From positions 1 through 38,945 of the forward strand of contig JAJSAM010000001.1 of the NCBI GenBank assembly GCA_024274785.1: 38,945 bases of DNA, in the 5' to 3' direction. The notes under the pieces were generated by a model. It saw only the letters and a list, made by a program, of their open reading frames with translations, was not told the origin of the DNA and did no database searches. The position numbers and the translations under genes were made by a program. Below, one piece after another: positions 1 to 5,710 of the stretch. Source of the stretch: Planctomycetota bacterium. GTDB lineage: Bacteria; Planctomycetota; JAJSAM01. Numbering within the stretch: position 1 is the first letter of the stretch; every line of letters begins with the position of its first letter.

Positions 1-1
1 A

Positions 2-949
2 GCGAATGTCATCCGTCGCATTCAGGACTATACCAGGGTAGGAAAGCACTCTGCGTTTGAAGCTGTGTGGCTAAGAGATGCTGTGCTTGACTCCGTTGAA
101 TTCACCCGAGGGCGATGGGGAGCGGAGCGTGAGTCTTCTGGCCGCTTGAAATGGAATGTGCACGTGTCTGGGATTCCTGGAAGTCAGGTGCTCGGGAATG
201 CGAGTGAATTGAGGGAGGTGTTCACGAACCTCATCTTGAACAGCATAGATGCAATGCCGAGTGGCGGCGATTTGTCAATTAAGTCCAGTGTGTCGATGGG
301 TAGAGTGAGATTGGAATTTCGTGATCGTGGTGGGGGTGTATCGCCTGAACTGACGGAGAAGATCTTCGACCCGTTCTTCTCCACTAAGGGCGAGCAGGGT
401 AATGGGCTCGGGTTGAGTATTGCCTATGGTATCGTCTCGAGGCATGGGGGTAGTATTTGGGTTGAATCAGATGGTTGTTCGGGTTCTAGTTTTTTTGTTG
501 AACTTCCCGTCGTGGAAGATGCTTCTGGCAGAGTGCCGGATATCAGATCTGGCCCGAGGAGAGTTGGGATTCGCGCGCTGGTTGTTGATGACGATGCCCT
601 TGTCTTGGATGGAATAGCTGGCTACCTATCTGCAATTGGGTGTGAGGTGGTGTGTGCGGATTCGGGTGAGAGTGCTCTTGATGTTGATTTTTCGGTAGGC
701 TACCACCTCGTACTTTCAGACCATCGCATGGGTGAGCTTGAAGGTTTGGCGTTTCTTCGGGAACTTGGTGGAAGGTGTGACCGGGCGATGTTGGTGTTGA
801 TGACGGGATCGGTGGGGTTGCCTGGGGAGCGTGGTCATGTTCCGGATGGCATTGACGCGATCATGCGGAAGCCATTCGAACTTGCCGAATTGGATGCGAT
901 TGTGGCGCTTTGCCAAGCTCGGCAGCGCGATACCGAACCCCCCCGCTGA
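2..949 (+). CDS. hybrid sensor histidine kinase/response regulator, 3' part only
   Basis: The frame is open from base 2, so the gene begins upstream of the window; a GTG at 65 is internal. The first visible residues (IRRIQDYTRV) are the end of a dimerisation/phosphoacceptor helix. A HATPase_c domain follows, with N-box (NLILNSIDAMPSGG), G1 box (DRGGGV), F box (FDPFFSTKG) and G2 box (GNGLGLSIAYG). The last ~120 residues are a receiver domain with acidic pair (VVDDD), phosphoacceptor Asp in LSDHRMG, Thr in LMTGS and Lys in RKPF, so all phosphorelay residues are present. The phosphoacceptor His would lie outside the window. By eye the base composition is much less GC-rich than genes beyond 2 kb, with many T-ending codons, which suggests a different history. 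The input domain is unknown. Confidence 0.93.
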   Translation, partial: ANVIRRIQDYTRVGKHSAFEAVWLRDAVLDSVEFTRGRWGAERESSGRLKWNVHVSGIPGSQVLGNASELREVFTNLILNSIDAMPSGGDLSIKSSVSMGRVRLEFRDRGGGVSPELTEKIFDPFFSTKGEQGNGLGLSIAYGIVSRHGGSIWVESDGCSGSSFFVELPVVEDASGRVPDIRSGPRRVGIRALVVDDDALVLDGIAGYLSAIGCEVVCADSGESALDVDFSVGYHLVLSDHRMGELEGLAFLRELGGRCDRAMLVLMTGSVGLPGERGHVPDGIDAIMRKPFELAELDAIVALCQARQRDTEPPR

Positions 950-988
950 CGAAGCAGCGAGAGGGGCTTGGTCTGCGGGCAGTGAGGA

Positions 989-1399
989 CTACTCCACGTC
1001 CGGCTCAACGACAAGGCCTTCGACCTTCTGCGAGGTACCCAGTGGGGTGCCATCGGCCGAATAGGCCTTGTACTGGTAGGTGAGTGTCTCACCTATGAGA
1101 TCCGGGTCGTCTGAGACCGGGGCGTGAATCACAAAGCCCTGCTCGGAAATCTGGAACGTCATGACCTGGTTGGTCTCGCCGTTGGCCGTGGCGTACAGAT
1201 CGGCGTAGCCGCCGAGAGCCTCGGAACCGACAAGAACCTCGAGATCCGCCTGGCCACCGGAGGGGAATACCGAGGACAGCGCGGTGAGCCCAAGGTCCAC
1301 CGTTGGGGTTGCTGTGGCCAGCGTACTCTGACCAAGAACCAGTGCTGCCGCGACGAGCATCAGGACGCTCATCGCTGCGATCCAGCGTTGCGTACGCAT
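989..1399 (-). CDS. small secreted protein of unknown function
   Basis: A 136-residue protein with a classical N-terminal signal peptide: basic MRTQRWIAAM, a hydrophobic core (LMLVAAALVLG) and a likely cleavage site near ATA-TP. The mature ~105 residues are rich in small and acidic residues and look like a single beta-sandwich, with TYQYKAYSADG resembling a strand pattern of Ig/FN3-like folds. The family is not recognised. The ATG at 1399 is preferred over one 11 codons upstream because GGAGG lies 8 bases before it and the signal peptide starts there. It converges with the histidine kinase gene, 39 bases between stops. Export to periplasm or surface is inferred. Confidence 0.75.
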   Translation of the reverse strand: MRTQRWIAAMSVLMLVAAALVLGQSTLATATPTVDLGLTALSSVFPSGGQADLEVLVGSEALGGYADLYATANGETNQVMTFQISEQGFVIHAPVSDDPDLIGETLTYQYKAYSADGTPLGTSQKVEGLVVEPDVE

Positions 1400-1789
1400 T
1401 ACCTTTACCTCCACCTTTTGTAGGCTTGGCACCGGGTTACGGCCATCAGGGCCCGCGGGGGGAAGTGCCTCGCCTGGTTTATCCTCTATTCCGGGGCACG
1501 CCCCGGTGCGTACGAGGGTTCAGCGGTTTTCTGGGTGGGATGGGTTTTCTATTCTCTCTCCCTCATCCTCATCCGATCGGGTAGACGGCTGGGCCCACGT
1601 CGGACACGGCGCGCCTGCTATTCTTCCGCAGGTAAGTCTATGAAGACGTTAGGTGCTGTCAAGGGGAAAAGGGACTGACTTTAGTGGAAATGAGGTGTGG
1701 TGGGTTTTATCGCAAACAGTAATGTAACAAATGGCGTGTGCTCTGAGACGTACTCACCCTTCCGAGTGGTATCGATAACCAATACGCCG
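1400..1789. other. non-coding region upstream of the secreted-protein gene
   Basis: No convincing gene is seen here. The stretch contains a 6-bp GC hairpin (CCGGGG-CACG-CCCCGG, 1491-1506). On the minus strand there is a TTGACA (1657-1662) with TAGACT 16 bp downstream (1635-1640), a weak promoter candidate about 240 bases upstream of the secreted-protein start. From about 1620 to 1780 the sequence is clearly AT-richer than most of the window. The IS begins directly at the right edge. Confidence 0.5.
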
Positions 1790-1815
1790 GCTAGCAGCCT
1801 GTCGCGGTAAAGCGT
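1790..1815 (+). repeat. left terminal inverted repeat of the IS
   Basis: It pairs with 2835-2860 at 24 of 26 positions; the two mismatches are at the 16th and 22nd bases. It opens with GCTAGCAGCCTGTCG. Confidence 0.88.
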
Positions 1816-1850
1816 CTCCTGGATCCAGCACCTTCGCGCGACAGGCTGCT
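1793..1850. repeat. perfect 14-bp palindrome nested in the IS left end
   Basis: AGCAGCCTGTCGCG (1793-1806) is repeated in perfect inverse orientation at 1837-1850 with a 30-base spacer. The left arm is the terminal inverted repeat itself, so the left end carries two oppositely oriented copies of the end sequence; the right end has only one. It could be a hairpin that limits read-through into the transposase, or the scar of a second end. Confidence 0.8.
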
Positions 1851-1978
1851 TATTAGTTCCACCGTGTGCCCGGGTCCGACTTCCCGTCGACTCCCGGGCG
1901 CAGGGTCATCCGAGGCTGAGGGGCAAGGAATCGCGGCTCCGAGTGGAGGCCGCCCCTCGCGCTGCCGATTCTTAGGAT

Positions 1979-2683
1979 ATGACCGCGAAAACATTTCGTC
2001 CCTGGGACGTCGATTAACAGATGCTGTTTCCCCCGTCGGTGAAGGATTTCGTCTCCCCCGACCATTTGTCGCAGTTCATCCGCGACCTGGTCCGTGAGGA
2101 TCTCGACCTCTCCGCGATCTACGCCCGCTATGTGGAACTTCGGGGCTTTCCGCCCTACCACCCGGCGATGATGACGGCGCTTCTGCTCTACAGCTACAGC
2201 CGTGGGATCTACTCCTCGCGGAGGATCGAGGAGGCCTTCCAGGAGCGGGTGGACTTCATGGCTCTGACCGGTCTGGCGAAGCCGGACCACAGCACCATCT
2301 GTCAGTTTCGAGTGGATCACCGGGAAGCCTTGGAGGGGTTCTTTGTGCAGGTTCTTTCCCTGTGTCGGGACGCAGGGATTGCGAAGCTCGGGCACGTCGC
2401 CCTGGACGGGACGAAGATGAAGGCGAACGCGTCGAAGCACTCGGCGATGAGCTACAAGCGGATGCTCGAGGCGGAGCCGGAGCTGGCGAAGCTGGTGGCG
2501 GAGTGGATGGAGGTTTCGAGGGCGACAGACGAGGCGGAGGACGAGGAGCACGGGAAGGACAATCGGGGTGACGAGATCCCGGACCATGTGAAGGCAAAGC
2601 TGAAGAAGCTGATGAAGATCCGGGCCGCCAGGGAGCGCCTGAAACTCTTCGCCAGCAGGACGCCGAGCCCTCAGAAAGCCTGA
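1979..2683 (+). pseudogene. IS1182-type transposase, nonsense codon plus C-terminal truncation
   Basis: Translation from ATG 1979 gives MTAKTFRPWDVD, then TAA (2015-2017), then QMLFPPSVKDFV continuing in frame. This rebuilds the family N-terminus (FRP..-D-Q..LPPS..D), so the TAA most likely replaces a CAA Gln codon. From ATG 2021 the frame runs 220 residues with the N-terminal DUF772-type domain: YHPAMMTALLLYSYSRGIYS, SSRRIEEAF, DHSTICQFR, HVALDGTKMKANASKH. It ends shortly after the charged linker (RAARERLKLF) in unrelated sequence and stops at 2683, without the C-terminal catalytic region. AGGA precedes ATG 1979. Two independent lesions make it non-functional as a transposase, although a 220-residue N-terminal protein might still be made from ATG 2021. 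Confidence 0.88.
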
Positions 2684-2834
2684 TCTGGGTCTTCGGGCAC
2701 TGGTTCCCCGGAATTGCTCACGGATTCGATGGTCGGAGGGCCCGGATGCCTCGCGGCCATCAGCCCGCCTCCGCCGCTTCCCGGCTGCGAGAATACCTGG
2801 CAGACCGTCGGGTGGACGGGCTTACTTGCAGGCA

Positions 2835-2860
2835 ACGCGTTACCCCGACAGGCTGCTAGC
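2835..2860 (-). repeat. right terminal inverted repeat of the IS
   Basis: Inverse copy of the left end (24 of 26). Its last bases, GCTAGC, overlap the final codon and the TAG stop of the minus-strand lipoprotein gene (stop at 2856-2858). Confidence 0.88.
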
Positions 2861-3452
2861 GGCAACCGTTGAAGCCGAGCTGGATTCCGAGAGCTGGAGG
2901 AGGGGAATCGCTGGAATAGCCCCTCTCGAACCGGGCCTGAGCGGGTGCCGTAGCCACCTGGGACGGTCGGCCCCGCCAGAGGATGTGCTCGATGACGGGG
3001 TCCGATACGCCCGACAGGCGAAGGTCGATGATCTCCTCGGCCGATAACTCGAAATAGGAACGACTCTGATCAATCTTGGCGACGATGATCGAGTCACTGA
3101 CCCCGGCTTGGGACATGCGTATGACGTCCAGGATGGACAGCTGCCCCTCCACATAGCTCAACTCGCGGAACGCCGCGGCCGTCTGCGCCTCGTGTTGAGC
3201 CATCTCCGCCTCTCTTTCTTCCTCCATGCTGTCGAGCGCACCGCCGACCAGGCCCCCCGCCAAGCCTCCGAGACCGGCCCCGATGAGAGCCCCTCCCTCG
3301 GCGTTACCCGTTTGATGACCGATGATTGCACCGGCGCCCGCCCCAAGGACGCTACCCAGGAGGATCCCGGGGCCGGTGTTCCCGCCCGAGGTTGCACAGC
3401 CGCTCCCGAGAATCATCGACAGCACCAGAACGACGCTTGCCAGCTTCTTCAT
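2856..3452 (-). CDS. glycine-zipper outer-membrane-type lipoprotein
   Basis: A 198-residue lipoprotein: type II signal with lipobox LGSGC (Cys19), then a glycine-zipper membrane segment at about 33-75 (GSVLGAGAGAIIG, GAGLGGLAGGLVGG) as in YMGG/17-kDa antigen-like proteins. An acidic helix (SMEEEREAEMAQHEAQ) follows, then two tandem ~20-residue repeats (DVIRMSQAGVSDSIIVAKI and EIIDLRLSGVSDPVIEHIL) that I recognise as a recurrent module in secreted lipoproteins. The start is ATG 3452 with GAGGAGGTG just upstream. It is last in a five-gene operon, 11 bases after the CPBP gene stop. The stop codon TAG lies inside the CTAG at the IS edge, so the insertion left the reading frame intact or created its end. 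The exact function is unknown. Confidence 0.85.
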   Translation of the reverse strand: MKKLASVVLVLSMILGSGCATSGGNTGPGILLGSVLGAGAGAIIGHQTGNAEGGALIGAGLGGLAGGLVGGALDSMEEEREAEMAQHEAQTAAAFRELSYVEGQLSILDVIRMSQAGVSDSIIVAKIDQSRSYFELSAEEIIDLRLSGVSDPVIEHILWRGRPSQVATAPAQARFERGYSSDSPPPALGIQLGFNGCR

Positions 3453-3463
3453 GATCCACCTCC

Positions 3464-4111
3464 TCAGTGAGATCCACGGCGAGAACGGCGCCGCGGAACG
3501 ACTTCCTGAGGAGGATTTCGCACCTGCCATGCCAAAAGAACCTGCATGGGAACCTGAAGCCGCCCAATTCTGCGCAGGTTCACCGTGTTGACGACGACGT
3601 GCGCGACGACGGGCCCGATCAGGCTGCCGGTAAGGACCTGAATACCGCCAAGCAGGAAACCCATGGCTACCGCGAACGCCGTCCAGGCGAGGTATCGCCG
3701 ATCCGGTCCAACGTGGATGAGCCCGAAAAGCAGGCTCGTTGCCACATATCCGAAGGCGGGCTGCATTGCGCCCCGAAAGAAAGCCTCCTCGCCCAGCCCG
3801 CTGAGCAGCCCAAGCGTCAGAGCCGTGCGCCAATCCACGGGTCCGAGGAGGGCCCGCACCTCGATGGAGAACCAGTGCAGCATGCTGCGGCGACGCATCA
3901 GGATCCCGGTCGATGCAAGAACGGCCACAGCCACGGCCAGGCCGAGCCCGAGACTTTCCAAAGGACGTCCGTCGACCACCGACGCCGGGATGAACCGCCC
4001 GGTGCGCAGCCAGGACCAGACCAGCGCAGCGCCGAGCATCAGCCCATAGAGGGCCGCGGCCGAAGTGATGAGAAGTCGCTGCCGCCCCGGCTCCGACTCA
4101 CCCCCGTCCAT
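3464..4111 (-). CDS. CPBP-family intramembrane glutamic metalloprotease
   Basis: A 215-residue polytopic membrane protein with the three CPBP (CAAX protease / bacteriocin-processing, Abi) signatures: EEAFFRG (Glu108, Glu109, Arg113), FGLIH (His133) and HVVVN (His171, Asn175). It has about five or six hydrophobic segments and a basic C-terminal tail (RRRSRRG). The start at ATG 4111 shares one base with the preceding stop (TGATG), implying translational coupling. Family members cleave membrane or prenylated substrates, or act in self-immunity and membrane maintenance; the substrate here is unknown. It lies between the DsrE/F/H-like trio and the glycine-zipper lipoprotein, which might be a client. 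That link is only inference from position. Confidence 0.88.
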   Translation of the reverse strand: MDGGESEPGRQRLLITSAAALYGLMLGAALVWSWLRTGRFIPASVVDGRPLESLGLGLAVAVAVLASTGILMRRRSMLHWFSIEVRALLGPVDWRTALTLGLLSGLGEEAFFRGAMQPAFGYVATSLLFGLIHVGPDRRYLAWTAFAVAMGFLLGGIQVLTGSLIGPVVAHVVVNTVNLRRIGRLQVPMQVLLAWQVRNPPQEVVPRRRSRRGSH

Positions 4112-4341
4112 CACCAGGTCACGACCATGTCGCACGCGAAGATCAGGTCGAGCAGTTCCTCATGGCAGAGCCCATCGCCCTCCCTCTCGCCCGGTTCGAG
4201 CACGAATATCCGGCAATCCACCTGGCCGACACTCGGCGTCCCACTCAGGAAGACCACCGTCTCCCCCGAGCCCGCGGCCCTCAACTCCTGCGGCAACGTG
4301 CTGCCCCGAACCAGATGGAGCATCGATTTCGCCAAGCTCAT
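4111..4341 (-). CDS. DsrH/TusB-like sulfur-relay subunit
   Basis: A 76-residue protein whose start (MLHLVRGS at residues 7-14) and end (EELLDLIFACDMVVTW) follow the DsrH/TusB pattern, in which the protein starts MLH and closes with a valine-rich segment and Trp. It has Cys43, Cys59 and Cys70. ATG 4341 is chosen because it forms an ATGA overlap with the stop of the gene before it; a later ATG at 4323 would match the usual MLH start. In known systems DsrH/TusB is the third subunit of a DsrEFH/TusBCD hexamer that passes persulfide sulfur for tRNA thiolation or sulfur oxidation. No dsrC/tusE, dsrAB or tusA partner is in the window, so the pathway is open. Confidence 0.68.
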   Translation of the reverse strand: MSLAKSMLHLVRGSTLPQELRAAGSGETVVFLSGTPSVGQVDCRIFVLEPGEREGDGLCHEELLDLIFACDMVVTW

Positions 4342-4625
4342 TCCCCCCACCGGATCACCACGTTGGCCTTCCGGGCCTCCGCGAGCGAGAAGTTGCCCGG
4401 TCGCGCCGCCCCCCCCAACTCCCGCAAGGCCCCCAGGAACTCCCGCGCACGGCGCGCCCCCGGCAGGCCACGGTCCGGGGCGTCGATCAGAGAGGCCGCC
4501 GCACCCTGAAGCACGACCTCCACATCGTTACCGGCCAACGCCATCCCCACGCTCATCCGGAGCCCTTCCGCCACTCGACAGGACCCTTCGGAATCTGCAT
4601 GAATGATGACCAGTACGTGACGCAT
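4338..4625 (-). CDS. DsrE/DsrF-family small protein
   Basis: A 95-residue alpha/beta protein: first strand MRHVLVIIHAD, helix EGLRMSVGMALAGNDVEVVL, then the loop GAAASLID typical of the DsrE/F-like superfamily, and a C-terminal strand KANVVIRWG. The only Cys is Cys16 in the first loop, not at the usual active position, so this is probably the non-catalytic middle (DsrF/TusC-like) subunit. The start codon follows GAGGTGAC closely. It lies 6 bases after the preceding gene stop and overlaps the next gene by ATGA. The fold assignment is from pattern and context; sequence similarity to named DsrF is weak. Confidence 0.62.
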   Translation of the reverse strand: MRHVLVIIHADSEGSCRVAEGLRMSVGMALAGNDVEVVLQGAAASLIDAPDRGLPGARRAREFLGALRELGGAARPGNFSLAEARKANVVIRWGE

Positions 4626-4631
4626 GTCACC

Positions 4632-4955
4632 TCAGGCAAACGAGACGAAGCGGTCGGCGGAGGCGACCAGCCGACCCAGCTGAAACTGGCTGGAGTAGTC
4701 CACGAACTCGAGGTCCAGAGGCAGATCGCGCGCCTTCGCGCTCTGGGTGCAGACCGAGATCCGCACCCCGAAATCCCGGAGTTCCCGGGCGACCGGAGTC
4801 CCGAGCAGGTCGGCCCCTTCGGCCATGAGAAACAGAAAAACGCGGACGGAGCGCCCCACGGAAGCCCGGGCGAGACCGCGGATCAGCTCGATTTCGGCCG
4901 ATCCGGGACCCCGAGAGAGCAGGATCCCCAGCGATTTGGACGACCCGTTCGCCAT
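4632..4955 (-). CDS. DsrE/TusD-like sulfur-relay protein
   Basis: A 107-residue protein with a Rossmann-like DsrE pattern: strand LGILLSRGPG, helix AEIELIRGLARAS, strand SVRVFLFLMAEGADLL, helix, strand VRISVCTQSAKARDL. Cys69 in SVCTQSA is where DsrE and TusD keep the sulfur-carrying cysteine (C followed by a small-residue helix), so this is the likely catalytic subunit. It is first in the operon; the ATG at 4955 has no clear Shine-Dalgarno, but a TATAAA-like box lies 9 bases away. Known homologues move persulfide sulfur; a general DsrE-fold protein with another role is possible. Confidence 0.68.
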   Translation of the reverse strand: MANGSSKSLGILLSRGPGSAEIELIRGLARASVGRSVRVFLFLMAEGADLLGTPVARELRDFGVRISVCTQSAKARDLPLDLEFVDYSSQFQLGRLVASADRFVSFA

Positions 4956-4964
4956 GATGAGGGG

Positions 4965-4970
4965 TTTATA
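4965..4970 (-). promoter_or_regulatory. possible -10 box of the DsrE/F/H-CPBP operon
   Basis: On the minus strand TATAAA ends 9 bases before the ATG at 4955, and no Shine-Dalgarno lies between. If used, the transcript would be nearly leaderless. There is no good -35 hexamer, so this is tentative. Confidence 0.3.
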
Positions 4971-5107
4971 TCAAGGTTGGACCCGGAGTTGGGGGATTCC
5001 CTCTTCGCTTGCGCCGGTGCGCCCGGGACCAACGATGCTAGGATTGCCTCCGGGAGACCTGCCTTTGGTGGACCGGGCGGGCACCGGAAAGATAAGGGGC
5101 GGCCTGC

Positions 5108-5704
5108 TTGGACAGAGAGGAGGACTTTGAACTGGTCCGCCAGTTGGGTTCCCGGATTCGGGAAGCCTCCGACGCTGCTTTCCGTCAGCTCTACGACAAG
5201 TACGAGCAGCGCGTCTTCGCCACCGCACTCCGGATCATGGGCGATTCCTCCCTGGCCGCCGACGCGACGCAACTCGCCTTCATCACCGTTCTCCGCAAGG
5301 CCAGGAAGTTCAAGTTCAAGTCCGCGTTTTCATCCTGGCTCTACCGCGTTGCCGTCAACCGTTGCATCGATCTGAAACGCAAACACGCCCGGAGCCGCTC
5401 GCTGTCGATGACCGAGCCCGAGGTGGCGATGCTCGCAGATGGAGGAGATTGTCGCCGTCCGGAGAATCCGGGACCGGAGGAGCATGCTCGGCACGGGGAA
5501 CTCGTAAGAGAGGTGAGCAAGGCGATTTCCCGGCTGAACCCGCGCCTCTCGGTCGTAGTGGTGCTACGCTATCTGGAGGGACTCGGCTACGAGGAGATCG
5601 CTGAGATCCTCGAGATGCCGCTCGGGACCGTGAAGAGCCGACTGAGCAGGGCCCATGCGGCGCTTGAGAAGGACCTGGGGCCCCGGCTCGACAGTTTGAG
5701 CTGA
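5108..5704 (+). CDS. ECF-type RNA polymerase sigma factor
   Basis: A 198-residue sigma-70 family protein with only regions 2 and 4. Region 2 spans about 22-92 (FRQLYDKYEQRVFATALRIM, FSSWLYRVAVNRCIDLKRK) and region 4 about 137-186 (LSVVVVLRYLEGLGYEEIAE, MPLGTVKSRLSRAHAAL). The linker 95-130 is acidic and Pro-rich. The best start is TTG 5108, with AAGGGG 8 bases before it; there is no ATG before region 2. The next gene begins 6 bases after the stop, so the two are co-transcribed. No anti-sigma factor is recognisable nearby; the downstream lipoprotein could be the regulatory partner or target, which is inference. It is divergent from the DsrE/F/H-like operon across a 152-bp gap. Confidence 0.92.
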   Translation: MDREEDFELVRQLGSRIREASDAAFRQLYDKYEQRVFATALRIMGDSSLAADATQLAFITVLRKARKFKFKSAFSSWLYRVAVNRCIDLKRKHARSRSLSMTEPEVAMLADGGDCRRPENPGPEEHARHGELVREVSKAISRLNPRLSVVVVLRYLEGLGYEEIAEILEMPLGTVKSRLSRAHAALEKDLGPRLDSLS

Positions 5705-5710
5705 CGAAGC

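Larger units (their letters stand above)
1790..2860 (+). mobile_element. IS1182-family insertion sequence, internally deleted relic
   Basis: The element is bounded by terminal inverted repeats 1790-1815 and 2835-2860 that match at 24 of 26 positions and start GCTAGCAGCCTGTCG. CTAG occurs at both outer edges (1791-1794, 2856-2859), so it may be a 4-base target duplication with the true ends at CAGCCTG. The only coding content is the N-terminal half of an IS1182-type transposase; family transposases are usually about 450-550 residues. At 1.07 kb the element lacks the DDE catalytic part. The 2684-2834 segment before the right end has no recognisable coding sequence. It cannot move unless a full transposase acts in trans. 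The family assignment rests on recognising the N-terminal domain. Confidence 0.85.

Noticed and set aside
1635..1662. TTGACA-16-TAGACT promoter on the minus strand
   Set aside because: The -10 is only 4 of 6 and the distance to the secreted-protein start is about 240 bases; listed only as a weak candidate in the gap entry.
4111..4955. Interpretation of the trio as part of a dissimilatory sulfite reductase pathway
   Set aside because: No dsrAB, dsrC or membrane dsrMKJOP genes in the window; only the DsrE-fold subunits are supported.
3467..5375. Long plus-strand frames (379 and 436 residues) across the DsrE/F/H-CPBP operon
   Set aside because: Pro/Arg/Ser-rich translations antisense to genes with clear family motifs and overlapping start/stop signals.
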